DNA of 64,000 bases from Flavobacteriales bacterium UBA952 (GTDB taxonomy: Bacteria; Bacteroidota; Bacteroidia; Flavobacteriales_D; Crocinitomicaceae), in NCBI GenBank assembly GCA_002293185.1, contig DBCS01000004.1, forward strand, positions 467,174 to 531,173, read 5' to 3'. The position numbers and the translations under genes were made by a program. Each line of letters begins with the position of its first letter. The stretch's first letter is position 1. This document shows positions 24,798-34,223 of the stretch, piece after piece. The notes beneath the pieces are model-generated. The model saw only the letters and a list, made by a program, of their open reading frames with translations. It had not been told where the DNA came from and did not search any database.

Positions 24798-26690
24798 TCA
24801 AGATGCTAATTCGGTGGTTTCGGCCTCTTCAGATGTGTTGGCTGAGAGGGTTTCAGGGAGGTCTTTTTCAACGCGAAGGTTATCGATGATGAAATCTTGA
24901 CGTTCTGGGGTGTTTTTTCCCATGAAGTAAGATAATATCGAGTCTATAGAGGCGTCTTTGGTGAGAATTACAGGTTCTAAGCGGATATCTTCACCGATAA
25001 AATGAATGAATTCATCGGGAGAGATTTCACCTAGCCCCTTAAAGCGGGTAATTTCCGGATTTTTACCGAGCTCATCCATTGCCGCGCGGCGTTCATCTTC
25101 GGAATAACAATAAATTGTTTTCTTTTTATTTCGGACACGAAACAAAGGCGTTTGCAAGACATAAACGTGATTGCGCTTGACTAAGTCCGGGAAGAATTGT
25201 AAAAAGAAAGTAAGTAACAGCATCCGGATATGCATACCGTCGACATCGGCATCAGTTGCAATGACGATGCGGTTGTAGCGGAGGTTATCCATGTCATCTT
25301 CGATGTCTAATGCTGATTGGATGAGATTGAACTCTTCGTTTTCGTAAACTACCTTTTTGGTGAGGCCATAGCAATTGAGCGGCTTTCCCCTTAGCGAGAA
25401 CACTGCTTGGGTATTGACGTCTCTTGATTTGGTAATCGAGCCACTTGCGGAGTCTCCTTCGGTGATAAACAAAGTGGTATCCTCGCGGCGCTCATCTTTG
25501 AGGTCGGTGAGGTGGGTGCGGCAATCGCGGAGTTTTTTGTTGTGAAGACTTGCTTTTTTGGAGCGGTCTCGGGCCAATTTTCGGATGCCTGCTAAATCTT
25601 TGCGCTCGCGCTCAGACTGCTTGATTTTCTTTTCGATGGTTTCGGAAACGTCGGCATTGCGGTGAAGGTAGTTATCGAGTTTATCTTTGAGAAAATCGTT
25701 GATAAATGCGCGCATGGACTTGCCGCCTGGCTCTATTTCTTGCGAACCTAGTTTGGTTTTGGTCTGGGACTCAAAAACCGGCTCTACTACTTTGACGGCA
25801 ATTGCCGCTACGATGGATTGACGGATATCCGAAGGTTCGTAGTTTTTGTTGTAGAAATCGCGGATTACTTTGGCTACGGACTCTCTAAAGGCGCTTTGGT
25901 GCGTTCCGCCTTGTGTGGTGTGCTGTCCGTTGACAAATGAATAGTAGTCTTCGCCGTAGGTTCGGCCGTGTGTAAAAGCTACTTCGATATCGTCGTCTTC
26001 AAGGTGAATAATTGGGTAAAGCGGATCTCCATCCATGTTGTTTTCGAGGAGGTCCTTGAGGCCATCTTTGGAATTGAATTTTTCACCGTTGTAATAAATG
26101 TTCAGACCGCGGTTGAGGTAGCAATAGTTCCACATCATTTTATCGAGGTATGCCGTTTTGTAGGCATACTTCTTGAAAATAGTGTCGTCGGGGATAAATT
26201 CTACGTAGGTGCCGTTGGTTTCGTCTGTTTTTTCTATTGTGGTCTCGGAAACGAGCTCACCGCGCTCGAAAATGGCTGTTTTTTTCTCGCCATCGCGCAC
26301 CGCATACACCATAAAATAAGAGGAGAGCGCATTGACGGCTTTGGTGCCTACCCCGTTTAAACCAACTGATTTTTTAAAGGCTTTGGAATCGTATTTTCCG
26401 CCGGTATTCATTTTAGAAACGACCTCGACGACTTTACCAAGCGGAATGCCTCGGCCGTAGTCTCGGACTGATGCCATTCCATCTTTCACTTTGATATCGA
26501 TGCGCTTACCGTTACCCATCACGAACTCATCGATGCAGTTATCGACTATCTCTTTGACAAGAATGTATATTCCGTCGTCGGCAGCGGCGCCATCGCCAAG
26601 CTTACCAATATACATTCCGGGACGCAAACGGATATGTTCTTTCCAATCTAAGGAACGTATATTGTCTTCGGTGTATTGATTTTCAGCCAT
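24798..26690 (-). CDS. parE: DNA topoisomerase IV subunit B (GyrB/ParE family)
   Basis: A 630-residue ATPase subunit. The GHKL ATP-binding motifs are EIVDNCIDEFVMG, RDYGRGIPLG and VGLNGVGTKAVNAL, and the TOPRIM metal motifs are ITEGDSASGS and DADVDGMHIR. Adjacency to parC supports topoisomerase IV rather than gyrase. A TATTTTTG box (26716-26723) lies 25 nt upstream of the ATG. The 3' tail is acidic and Thr-rich. Confidence 0.93.
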   Translation of the reverse strand: MAENQYTEDNIRSLDWKEHIRLRPGMYIGKLGDGAAADDGIYILVKEIVDNCIDEFVMGNGKRIDIKVKDGMASVRDYGRGIPLGKVVEVVSKMNTGGKYDSKAFKKSVGLNGVGTKAVNALSSYFMVYAVRDGEKKTAIFERGELVSETTIEKTDETNGTYVEFIPDDTIFKKYAYKTAYLDKMMWNYCYLNRGLNIYYNGEKFNSKDGLKDLLENNMDGDPLYPIIHLEDDDIEVAFTHGRTYGEDYYSFVNGQHTTQGGTHQSAFRESVAKVIRDFYNKNYEPSDIRQSIVAAIAVKVVEPVFESQTKTKLGSQEIEPGGKSMRAFINDFLKDKLDNYLHRNADVSETIEKKIKQSERERKDLAGIRKLARDRSKKASLHNKKLRDCRTHLTDLKDERREDTTLFITEGDSASGSITKSRDVNTQAVFSLRGKPLNCYGLTKKVVYENEEFNLIQSALDIEDDMDNLRYNRIVIATDADVDGMHIRMLLLTFFLQFFPDLVKRNHVYVLQTPLFRVRNKKKTIYCYSEDERRAAMDELGKNPEITRFKGLGEISPDEFIHFIGEDIRLEPVILTKDASIDSILSYFMGKNTPERQDFIIDNLRVEKDLPETLSANTSEEAETTELAS

Positions 26691-26715
26691 GTAGCTATTA
26701 AAAATTTGTGACGAA

Positions 26716-26723
26716 CAAAAATA
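26716..26723 (-). promoter_or_regulatory. TAnnTTTG box for parE-parC
   Basis: The minus strand reads TATTTTTG, 25 nt before the parE ATG. Confidence 0.4.
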
Positions 26724-26778
26724 ATAAACTAGCGCACTCAGAAGTCAGCTCAGAAAAGTAAATTATAAACTAAATGTG

Positions 26779-26808
26779 TTGATAACAATAGGAATTCGGC
26801 TATATTTG
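26779..26808 (+). promoter_or_regulatory. Promoter of efp-gcvT (TTG-N19-TATATTTG)
   Basis: TTG at 26779-26781, a 19-bp spacer, and TATATTTG at 26801-26808. Both elements and the spacing fit the Bacteroidota -33/-7 consensus. The ATG follows 21 nt later, leaving room for a short leader. Confidence 0.65.
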
Positions 26809-26829
26809 CCCACAAATTGAATCAGAAAT

Positions 26830-27396
26830 ATGGCAACTACTGCAGATATCCGAAACGGATTGTGCATCAAGCACAACGAAAAACTCTTTCAAATCATCGA
26901 ATTTCAGCACGTTAAACCTGGCAAAGGCCCGGCTTTTGTGCGTACCAAAATGCGTCAAATTGAATCCGGAAAGGTACTTGACCACACCTTTTCTGCAGGT
27001 CACAAAATTGAAACTGTTCGCATTGAAAACAGAGAATACCAATATCTCTACCAAGAGTCTGAAAACTATATTTTCATGAATAATGAAAGTTTTGAGCAAG
27101 TGAATATTCCGCTCAAAATGGTTGAAAAGCCCGGTTTTCTGTTAGAGGGTATGACGGTAAACATCTTGTATCATGCCGAAGAAGAAATGCCGCTTGTTGT
27201 CGAGTTACCGATGTACATTATTTCTGAAGTGACCTACACCGAGCCAGGTGTAAAAGGCGACACCGCCACCAACTCCATGAAGCCAGCTACAATTGCAACT
27301 GGAGCAGAGGTTCGCGTTCCATTGTTCATTGACAACGGCGAAGTGATTAAAATTGACACGCGCACAGGTGTCTACGTAGAACGCGTAAAAGGATAA
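26830..27396 (+). CDS. efp: Translation elongation factor P
   Basis: A 188-residue, three-domain protein that relieves ribosome stalling at consecutive prolines. The tip loop reads VKPGKGPAF with Lys32 at the position modified in other bacteria, and DIRNGLCI is the conserved N-terminal strand. The C-terminal ending IDTRTGVYVERV is typical. The modifying enzymes are not in the window. gcvT begins 1 nt after the stop. Confidence 0.96.
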   Translation: MATTADIRNGLCIKHNEKLFQIIEFQHVKPGKGPAFVRTKMRQIESGKVLDHTFSAGHKIETVRIENREYQYLYQESENYIFMNNESFEQVNIPLKMVEKPGFLLEGMTVNILYHAEEEMPLVVELPMYIISEVTYTEPGVKGDTATNSMKPATIATGAEVRVPLFIDNGEVIKIDTRTGVYVERVKG

Positions 27397-27397
27397 C

Positions 27398-28480
27398 ATG
27401 AAAAACACAGCACTTACCCAAAAACACATCGCGCTCGGTGCCAAAATGGTTCCATTTGCTGGCTACAACATGCCGGTACAATACGAAGGCGTCAATGCAG
27501 AACACGAAACCGTCCGAAACGGCGTCGGTGTTTTTGATGTATCACACATGGGTGAGTTCTTGTTAAAAGGACCAAAAGCCTTAGACCTCATCCAAAAAGT
27601 GTGTAGCAACGATGCCTCAGTTCTTTTTGACGGCAAGGCGCAGTATAGCTGCCTACCAAACGGCAAGGGCGGCATCATAGACGACCTCATCATCTACCGT
27701 GTTAATGCGCAAGAATATTTTATTGTGGTCAATGCGTCTAACATCGAAAAAGACTGGAACTGGATTGCCAGCCACAACGACCTCGGCGTAGAGATGAAAA
27801 ATCTCTCTAACGATTATTCTTTGCTCGCTATTCAAGGCCCGAAAGCTGCTTTGGCTATGCAAGCCCTCACCAACATCGATTTATCGGACATGACCTACTA
27901 CACTTTTCAATATGGCACTTTTGCAGGTATTGAAAATGTGATGGTTTCGGCAACTGGTTACACCGGTTCAGGAGGTTTTGAAGTATATGTCAAAAATGAG
28001 TACGCCGCCAAACTCTGGGATGCAGTTTTTGAAGCGGGTGCTGCATTCGGTATCAAACCAATTGGCCTTGCTGCCCGCGACACCCTTCGCCTAGAAATGG
28101 GGTTTTGCTTGTACGGCAACGACATCGATGACAGCACGTCTCCATTAGAAGCAGGCCTTGGCTGGATCACCAAATTTACCAAAGATTTTACCGACTCCGA
28201 ATTTTTGAAAAATCAAAAAGAAAGTGGGCTCATGCGCAAACTTGTCGCTTTTGAAATGATTGAGCGCGGTATTCCACGTCACGACTACCCTATTTTAGAT
28301 GCAGCAGGCAAAGTTATTGGCAAAGTTACCTCCGGCACAATGTCACCGTCCATGAAAATCGGGATTGGCCTAGGCTATGTAGCTACTGAATTTACTATCC
28401 TCGATACAGAATTATTTATTGAGATTAGAGAAAAAGGTGTCAAGGCAAAAGTGGTTAAGCTCCCTTTTTACAAAGCTTAA
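27398..28480 (+). CDS. gcvT: Glycine cleavage system aminomethyltransferase (T protein)
   Basis: A 360-residue tetrahydrofolate-dependent enzyme of the glycine cleavage complex that releases ammonia and passes the methylene group to folate. VPFAGYNMPVQY at the N-terminus, FDVSHMGEF, and ARDTLRLEMGFCLYGND are T-protein hallmarks; the last includes the conserved region near the catalytic Asp. The P, H and L proteins are not adjacent, although an lpdA lies at 40.7 kb. Co-transcription with efp is likely. Confidence 0.95.
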   Translation: MKNTALTQKHIALGAKMVPFAGYNMPVQYEGVNAEHETVRNGVGVFDVSHMGEFLLKGPKALDLIQKVCSNDASVLFDGKAQYSCLPNGKGGIIDDLIIYRVNAQEYFIVVNASNIEKDWNWIASHNDLGVEMKNLSNDYSLLAIQGPKAALAMQALTNIDLSDMTYYTFQYGTFAGIENVMVSATGYTGSGGFEVYVKNEYAAKLWDAVFEAGAAFGIKPIGLAARDTLRLEMGFCLYGNDIDDSTSPLEAGLGWITKFTKDFTDSEFLKNQKESGLMRKLVAFEMIERGIPRHDYPILDAAGKVIGKVTSGTMSPSMKIGIGLGYVATEFTILDTELFIEIREKGVKAKVVKLPFYKA

Positions 28481-28517
28481 TTCATCCTATTCTCATTGAT
28501 TAGCCCGCTCATTAGCA

Positions 28518-29336
28518 CTAATCTCTAATCACCAACGCACCTCTTGGGTCGTCAGAAATGATTCCTGTGGGTAGCTTCTTCAATACGGCGCGCTGCGTTT
28601 TACTCGAGCGCATTTCGAATAAAAAAATGGCCTTACCCATGTTTTTGAGCTGCTTAATTTCCAGTGGCGTAATTTCGTAGTGGCGCATCATGAGGCCATG
28701 CAATTTGGGGATATTCTCCAATTGCACGAGTCCTTCTTCAAACGATACCGTCGAAAAAACCACGCTAAAATTGTCGCTCAGTGACGCTAACCAACTTGGG
28801 TTTGAACTATCTAAAATAAGCTGGGCCCGCAAATGAACCGGAATTTTCAATAAAGCAGATCTAAATGCTTCTAATTGAACCGATGAATCACAAACATTCC
28901 AATGCTTTAAATCAAGAATAAAGGTATGTCCGTCTTTTAATTTAGGAAGAATGGAGTCGAGTACAACCAGTTGTTCTTTGTGAATGCTTTTGTAATGGAG
29001 CTGAGCAATTTGATGGTCATGTAGATCTGCTATACAACCGATTCCATTTGTGGTGGCATCCAATCTATTTTCATGGAACAACCAAAGCGTGCTGTCTTTA
29101 CTCATGCGAACATCCATCTCAACGCCATCTATTGTTGGTAGCGAAAGTGCCAAATCAATGGCCTCTTTTGAATTATCGTGATAAATGCTGTAGGAGATAT
29201 CCATCCCCATACCTGCGTGGCCGAAAATTTTTACTTCCGGATAACTTTCCTGCTTGTTACAAGATATCATTAAGCCCAAAAAGACCCATAAAATAATATT
29301 TAACTTACCACTCATCATCAAATAATAATACCTCAT
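28518..29336 (-). CDS. Glycerophosphodiester phosphodiesterase-family lipoprotein
   Basis: A 272-residue GDPD-family protein with a lipoprotein signal (IILWVFLGLMISC, lipobox ISC). Catalytic-motif residues are visible: IFGHAG with the first His, DGVEMDVRMS with the acidic pair, and LFHENRLD with the second His. It would hydrolyse glycerophosphodiesters to glycerol-3-phosphate and an alcohol at the envelope. The ATG at 29336 overlaps the upstream stop (ATGA), so the two genes are coupled; a Met six codons in is an alternative start. The first motif reads GHAGMG rather than the usual GHRG, so the Arg normally following that His is replaced by Ala. Activity is uncertain. Confidence 0.82.
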   Translation of the reverse strand: MRYYYLMMSGKLNIILWVFLGLMISCNKQESYPEVKIFGHAGMGMDISYSIYHDNSKEAIDLALSLPTIDGVEMDVRMSKDSTLWLFHENRLDATTNGIGCIADLHDHQIAQLHYKSIHKEQLVVLDSILPKLKDGHTFILDLKHWNVCDSSVQLEAFRSALLKIPVHLRAQLILDSSNPSWLASLSDNFSVVFSTVSFEEGLVQLENIPKLHGLMMRHYEITPLEIKQLKNMGKAIFLFEMRSSKTQRAVLKKLPTGIISDDPRGALVIRD

Positions 29337-29839
29337 TTGGAGTGATTTCGAAAGTAATAATTCAGTTGCACCTGTGGATTCAAAAAAGAATGTGTTTGTG
29401 ATGTAGATGTATTCGGAATATACATTTTTTCTACTACAACACCCAAGCCCAATTGAAGTTGAAGCCTGGCCTCGGAATCTAAAGCATAACCCATTCCTAA
29501 ATAAATACCATGGTAAGTATCTAAAAATCCGGCTTTCTGAAAATCAAATTGATACCGGAGTGAGTAAAAAGGAAGCTTGATGAGATAATGTCTGTTTTTC
29601 AAAGGTAAAGTTGCTTGCCAAAACATGGCCAACTGCGGCGTTAAAGCACCTTGTAAACTGCGCTCTACACCACATCCCAATTCTAATCCTAAACCTCCTG
29701 ATGAAAAGACTTTTACCCCTTTGACACTTATGACTTGATCGTAACGGTGTAAAGCTGCTCCGACACCCACAAAATATTGCGCATGCAGGATTTTAAAATT
29801 AATCAGACAAATTAAAAGAACGGTGCTGTAATAACTCAT
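29333..29839 (-). CDS. Small outer-membrane beta-barrel-like protein
   Basis: A 168-residue exported protein with a signal peptide (YYSTVLLICLINFKILHAQ) and alternating hydrophobic/polar strands (YFVGVGAALHRYD, GGLGLELGCGVE, YLIKLPFYSLRYQF, LQLQLGLGVVVE). It ends in an aromatic strand (PQVQLNYYF) typical of outer-membrane barrels. I do not recognise a specific family; many small Bacteroidota porin-like proteins look like this. ATG 29839 is chosen over an in-frame TTG at 29845. It is coupled to the phosphodiesterase gene by a 4-nt overlap. A TATTTTTG box lies 3 nt before the ATG. Confidence 0.7.
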   Translation of the reverse strand: MSYYSTVLLICLINFKILHAQYFVGVGAALHRYDQVISVKGVKVFSSGGLGLELGCGVERSLQGALTPQLAMFWQATLPLKNRHYLIKLPFYSLRYQFDFQKAGFLDTYHGIYLGMGYALDSEARLQLQLGLGVVVEKMYIPNTSTSQTHSFLNPQVQLNYYFRNHSK

Positions 29840-29842
29840 ATG

Positions 29843-29850
29843 CAAAAATA
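29843..29850 (-). promoter_or_regulatory. TAnnTTTG box within the gdhA terminator U-tract
   Basis: The minus strand reads TATTTTTG, then CAT, then the ATG at 29839. The same bases form the T-rich tail of the gdhA terminator, so the end of one transcript and the start of the next would share sequence. Confidence 0.42.
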
Positions 29851-29877
29851 AAAAAGGCCCTCCAATGGAAGGCCTTT
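29843..29877 (-). terminator. gdhA: Rho-independent terminator of gdhA
   Basis: On the minus strand an 11-bp stem (29853-29863 with 29867-29877, one G-T pair) closes a 3-nt loop, followed by a T-rich tract to 29843. It lies 18 nt beyond the gdhA stop. Confidence 0.9.
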
Positions 29878-29895
29878 CGATCTGAATTTGTTTAT

Positions 29896-31251
29896 TTATA
29901 CCAAACCTTGGTCAATCATGGCGTCAGCGACCTTGACAAAACCAGCCACATTTGCGCCTTTGACGTAGTCAACGGTGCCGTTGGCATCTTTACCGTATTT
30001 AACACAAGCTTCGTGGATAGAAACCATGATGCCGTGCAAGCGTTGATCGACCTCTTCAGCTGACCAAGACAAGCGCAAGGAGTTTTGCGACATCTCCAAA
30101 CCTGAGGTTGCTACACCTCCGGCATTAGATGCCTTACCTGGTGAAAACAATACTTTAGCCGCTTGAAACGCAGCTATTGCCTCTGGTGTAGAAGGCATGT
30201 TAGCACCTTCCGCCACACACATCACGCCATTAGCAATAAGTGCTTTGGCTTCTTCGCCGTTGAGCTCATTTTGAGTAGCGCAAGGTAATGCAATCTGTGC
30301 TTTAACTTCCCAAGGGCGTTTAACGGCAATGAATTGGGCATTAGGATACTGTTTGGTGTATTCAGAAATACGACCGCGGCGGACGTTTTTGAGGTCCATG
30401 ACCCAAGCAAGTTTGCCTGCATCGATACCGTCTGCATCATAGATATAGCCTTCTGAGTCCGACATCGTGACTACTTTAGCACCAAGTTGAGTAGCTTTTT
30501 CACAAGCGTACTGAGCCACATTACCTGAACCAGAAACCGCAACAATTTTGCCGTTGAAAGATTCCCCTTTGGTGGCAAGCATTTCTTTTGCAAAATAAAC
30601 GGTGCCGTAACCAGTAGCCTCTGGTCGAATCAAGGACCCACCCCAATTGCGGCCTTTCCCTGTAAGGACACCTGTAAATTCATTTCTTAGGCGTTTGTAC
30701 TGACCGAACATATAGCCAATCTCACGACCACCCACACCGATATCACCAGCAGGCACGTCAGTGTCTGGTCCGATATGACGTGCAAGTTCGGACATAAAAG
30801 ATTGGCAGAATTTCATAACCTCGTTGTCAGACTTTCCTTTTGGATCAAAATCTGAACCGCCTTTTCCACCGCCCATAGGAAGTGTGGTTAATGAATTTTT
30901 GAAAATTTGTTCGAAACCCAAAAACTTTAGGATAGACAAGTTTACCGATGGATGGAAACGCAAGCCACCTTTGTAAGGGCCAATAGCGCTGTTAAACTCT
31001 ACGCGGTAGCCTCGATTAACTTGTACATTGCCTTGGTCGTCTAGCCATGGAATGCGAAAGATAATGGTGCGCTCTGGCTCTACGATTCTATCGAGAATTT
31101 TTGCTGTTTTGTATTTTGGATGCGATTCAATAAATGGTATGACTGCTTCGGCTACCTCCTGGACCGCTTGTAAAAATTCAGGTTCGTGACCGTTCTTGGC
31201 TCGAACACGATCCATGAAAGCTTCGATTTCTGCGTGATGTTGATTTGACAT
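29896..31251 (-). CDS. gdhA: NADP-type glutamate dehydrogenase
   Basis: A 451-residue hexameric-class enzyme that makes glutamate from 2-oxoglutarate and ammonia. The catalytic Lys region is LPMGGGKGGSDFDPKGK, GVGGREIGYMFGQYKRL follows, and VAVSGSGNVAQYACEKA is the dinucleotide-binding fold. Length and the KSDNEVMKFCQSF segment match the NADP-dependent bacterial class. A TAATTTTG box (31285-31292) lies 33 nt upstream. A strong terminator follows. Confidence 0.95.
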   Translation of the reverse strand: MSNQHHAEIEAFMDRVRAKNGHEPEFLQAVQEVAEAVIPFIESHPKYKTAKILDRIVEPERTIIFRIPWLDDQGNVQVNRGYRVEFNSAIGPYKGGLRFHPSVNLSILKFLGFEQIFKNSLTTLPMGGGKGGSDFDPKGKSDNEVMKFCQSFMSELARHIGPDTDVPAGDIGVGGREIGYMFGQYKRLRNEFTGVLTGKGRNWGGSLIRPEATGYGTVYFAKEMLATKGESFNGKIVAVSGSGNVAQYACEKATQLGAKVVTMSDSEGYIYDADGIDAGKLAWVMDLKNVRRGRISEYTKQYPNAQFIAVKRPWEVKAQIALPCATQNELNGEEAKALIANGVMCVAEGANMPSTPEAIAAFQAAKVLFSPGKASNAGGVATSGLEMSQNSLRLSWSAEEVDQRLHGIMVSIHEACVKYGKDANGTVDYVKGANVAGFVKVADAMIDQGLV

Positions 31252-31284
31252 AATATAAAAGAGTTTTTAGCGTATGAACTTGGG

Positions 31285-31292
31285 CAAAATTA
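31285..31292 (-). promoter_or_regulatory. TAnnTTTG box for gdhA
   Basis: The minus strand reads TAATTTTG, 33 nt before the gdhA ATG, giving a short leader. The rest of the 236-bp gap to 31488 is AT-rich, and no further element was identified in it. Confidence 0.42.
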
Positions 31293-31487
31293 ATCCAAAA
31301 TCAATTGATTAAAGGATCTTTTTTCAACATTTTATTAGTGTCAAAATGACACTAATCTTTTTTTACAAACATAAGGACTTTTACAAATTTGAAATACCAT
31401 AAAAAAGTACTTATTTTTACAGTATTAAAGCAACCAAACCTATGCCTCCTTCGTCATTGAAGCATCCCTTAATAAGACGACTACGAA

Positions 31488-34220
31488 ATGAAATTAAGCC
31501 ACCTCAAACTAAATACCATAACCACATTAATCGTTGTTGTTGTTCAGTTGTTTAGTATATCTAGATCATTTGCACAAGGCCCAGTTACCCTATGCCTCGG
31601 GCAAGACACTACCGTATGCCCCGGGCAAACTGTGGTCATCAACAATTGTAATTCCGGAACCACTCCTGGTACAGCCGCTGGTCTTTACTTGAATACCCCC
31701 ACTAATGTTACCTTAACAGACGACAGCTGGTCAGGTGCGGTTAATATCGGTTTTCCTTTTAGTTTTTATGGCAATACTTACACCCAATGCGTTATAGGTT
31801 CTAACGGTTTGGTTTCTTTTAACCTCGCCAATTCTGGCGGCTACTGCCCTTGGGCACTAAATGGTGTCGGTACTTTACCGAACGCCGGTTTTGCAGCTGC
31901 AAAAAACACGATTATGCTCACCTATCAGGACATCAATCCTTCCTTGGGTGGTCAAATTCAGTACCAAACAATTGGTACTGCCCCCAACCGAAAATTTGTA
32001 GTACTCTACAAAAACATCATGATGTTCAGTTGCACCTCCCAATGCAACTATATGGCAATCATTATTTACGAAACCTCCAATATTTTCGAACTACATATCG
32101 GAAACAAACCCATTTGTAGTTCTTGGAACAGCGGTTTAGCCATACAAGGTTCTCAAAATAACTTGCCCATGCCAATTGCACACATCACACCTGGCAGAAA
32201 CAACACCGTTTGGGGAGCCAACCAAGACGGCCGCAGATTTTTACCAACCTCGCCGACTAATACCGCATCCTACACCATGTCTCAAATTCCTTATTCAATG
32301 GTCAATAGCGCGGGTAGTAATTTTGTTTGGGCCAATACCAATGGGCAATCTTTCCCCTATAACAATGGCACGCTAAACGTCAATATCATTCCTCCAGGTA
32401 CAACCGGCTACTTCTTGTCAGGTTCTTCATGTGGCACAAGCATAGGCTCCATTACCCAAGACACCACCTGGATTACCCGTGCAACACCTTCTGTCACCAC
32501 AAGCACCCTACCTGACGTTTGTAGCCAAGGAATAGGAAGTGCCACGGCAAATCCTGGAATTGGCTCTCCGGGCCCTTACACTTACACTTGGAACCCAGGT
32601 TCAATTACAGGTAACCCAGCAACCAATTTAACAGCCGGCACCTATACAGTCACTCAAAACGATGGTAATGGTTGCAACTCAACGGCAACCGCAATCATCA
32701 CCGATACCCCTGCTAATTTCTCTTATACCTCTACGCCAGTTTCTTGTCCGGGTGGCTCAAACGGAACCGCTACTGCGAATGTCACGCCAGCCACGGGTAT
32801 CATTACTTATCAATGGAGCACGGGTGCCTCCACCCAAACCGCGACAGGCCTTGCTGCCGGTAACCATTGGTGCTATGCTTCAAACACTACCGGTTGTTCA
32901 GATACCATCTATGTTACTGTTACTGAAATTCCCGCAATGGTCCTCAATCCGATCAATATTGTCGATGCCAACTGTTACACTATTGCAAACGGACAAGCAA
33001 CAATTGATGTAACCCAAGGGACTGCACCATATACTTACATTTGGGACATCTCGGCGTCACTAGGTGCTACAGCACTAGACTTGGGTGCGGGCTTACATAC
33101 TTGCACCGTAACCGATGCCAATGGATGTATACAATCTGTTGCCGTCAACATCGATCAACCTAGCCCACTCAACATCACCTTCCTGACCCAAGACACCATG
33201 ATTTGTTCTGAAGCCAGCATTGTACTCAATGCAACAGGAATTGGAGGTTCTACTACCTACACTTACTCTTGGACAGAAAATGGTATTGCTATTGGAAATG
33301 GATCCAACATAACCGTTGACCCACTCAATTCTGGTACGGTTTATTGCGTTACACTTAGTGAACTATGTGGCTCACCAACCACTACTGAATGCATGACCAT
33401 CACCTTCCCGCAAGATATCATCGCTATTATTCAACCTGTAGACAACCAAATTTGTACGCCAGGTAATTTTGAATTACACAATGTATCCACAAATGGTCAG
33501 GATATCGCTTCTACTGCCTATTCCTTCTCTAACGGAGATCAATTTAATTTACCAAATCAAGACACCCTCTTTCACACCATTGTTCAACCCGGCACCTACG
33601 ACTTATCTGTCGTTATTACCTCTATTTACGGTTGTATTTACAACGGTTTCTTCGATGATTTACTGACTGTTACGCCAATGCCATCAGCCAACTTTACACT
33701 TTCTAAAAATCCTGTTACCTGGTTTGAAACAACTGTTCAGACCAACGATATTTCATCTGGCAACATTGCGCAATACGACTGGACTTCACCAGGTGCTACT
33801 CAAATTACCAGCAACGGTTCTAGCGCCATCATTTCATATCCAGAAGGTGTAATGGCAACCTACCCGATTATGCTCACAGTTACGACCGTAGATGGCTGTT
33901 CTGACTCTATCACTATTGATATCGAAGTCGTTTCTGATGTCATTTTCTATGCACCTACTGCATTTACCCCAGATGACGACGAACACAACCAAGTTTGGGC
34001 GTTTTATTTAGAAGGTATTGACTACGAAAACTTTCATTTAGAAATTTTCAACCGCTGGGGAGAGGTCATTTGGGAAACCTACGACACCAAAGGTTTTTGG
34101 GACGGCTACTACAACGGTGTTAAAGTGCAGCCCGGTACCTACTCTTGGAAAGCTTGGTTCAAAGATAAAGACACCGACGGAAAAACGATAAAAACTGGCA
34201 TGATTCATGTTATTCGTTAA
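31488..34220 (+). CDS. Secreted repeat protein with type IX (type B) sorting domain
   Basis: A 910-residue exported protein with a signal peptide (TLIVVVVQLFSISRSFAQ). The N-terminal third has a nidogen/lectin-like look (FPFSFYGNTY, then IGSNGLVSFN). Residues of about 340-560 hold SprB-like repeats of about 75 residues (GPYTYTWNPG, then ITYQWSTGAS, then PYTYIWDIS), each with Gly/Ser/Thr-rich strands. A PKD-like region follows. The last 90 residues form the gliding-associated CHU_C domain: FYAPTAFTPDDD, then LEIFNRWGEVIWET, then GTYSWKAWFKD, ending GMIHVIR. This tail directs export and surface attachment by the type IX system. Adhesion or gliding is the probable role. Confidence 0.92.
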   Translation: MKLSHLKLNTITTLIVVVVQLFSISRSFAQGPVTLCLGQDTTVCPGQTVVINNCNSGTTPGTAAGLYLNTPTNVTLTDDSWSGAVNIGFPFSFYGNTYTQCVIGSNGLVSFNLANSGGYCPWALNGVGTLPNAGFAAAKNTIMLTYQDINPSLGGQIQYQTIGTAPNRKFVVLYKNIMMFSCTSQCNYMAIIIYETSNIFELHIGNKPICSSWNSGLAIQGSQNNLPMPIAHITPGRNNTVWGANQDGRRFLPTSPTNTASYTMSQIPYSMVNSAGSNFVWANTNGQSFPYNNGTLNVNIIPPGTTGYFLSGSSCGTSIGSITQDTTWITRATPSVTTSTLPDVCSQGIGSATANPGIGSPGPYTYTWNPGSITGNPATNLTAGTYTVTQNDGNGCNSTATAIITDTPANFSYTSTPVSCPGGSNGTATANVTPATGIITYQWSTGASTQTATGLAAGNHWCYASNTTGCSDTIYVTVTEIPAMVLNPINIVDANCYTIANGQATIDVTQGTAPYTYIWDISASLGATALDLGAGLHTCTVTDANGCIQSVAVNIDQPSPLNITFLTQDTMICSEASIVLNATGIGGSTTYTYSWTENGIAIGNGSNITVDPLNSGTVYCVTLSELCGSPTTTECMTITFPQDIIAIIQPVDNQICTPGNFELHNVSTNGQDIASTAYSFSNGDQFNLPNQDTLFHTIVQPGTYDLSVVITSIYGCIYNGFFDDLLTVTPMPSANFTLSKNPVTWFETTVQTNDISSGNIAQYDWTSPGATQITSNGSSAIISYPEGVMATYPIMLTVTTVDGCSDSITIDIEVVSDVIFYAPTAFTPDDDEHNQVWAFYLEGIDYENFHLEIFNRWGEVIWETYDTKGFWDGYYNGVKVQPGTYSWKAWFKDKDTDGKTIKTGMIHVIR

Positions 34221-34223
34221 TAC

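Noticed and set aside
22103..26690. DNA gyrase instead of topoisomerase IV
   Set aside because: The C-terminal domain of the A subunit lacks the GyrA-box and the A and B genes are adjacent as in parE-parC; a true gyrase pair is expected elsewhere.
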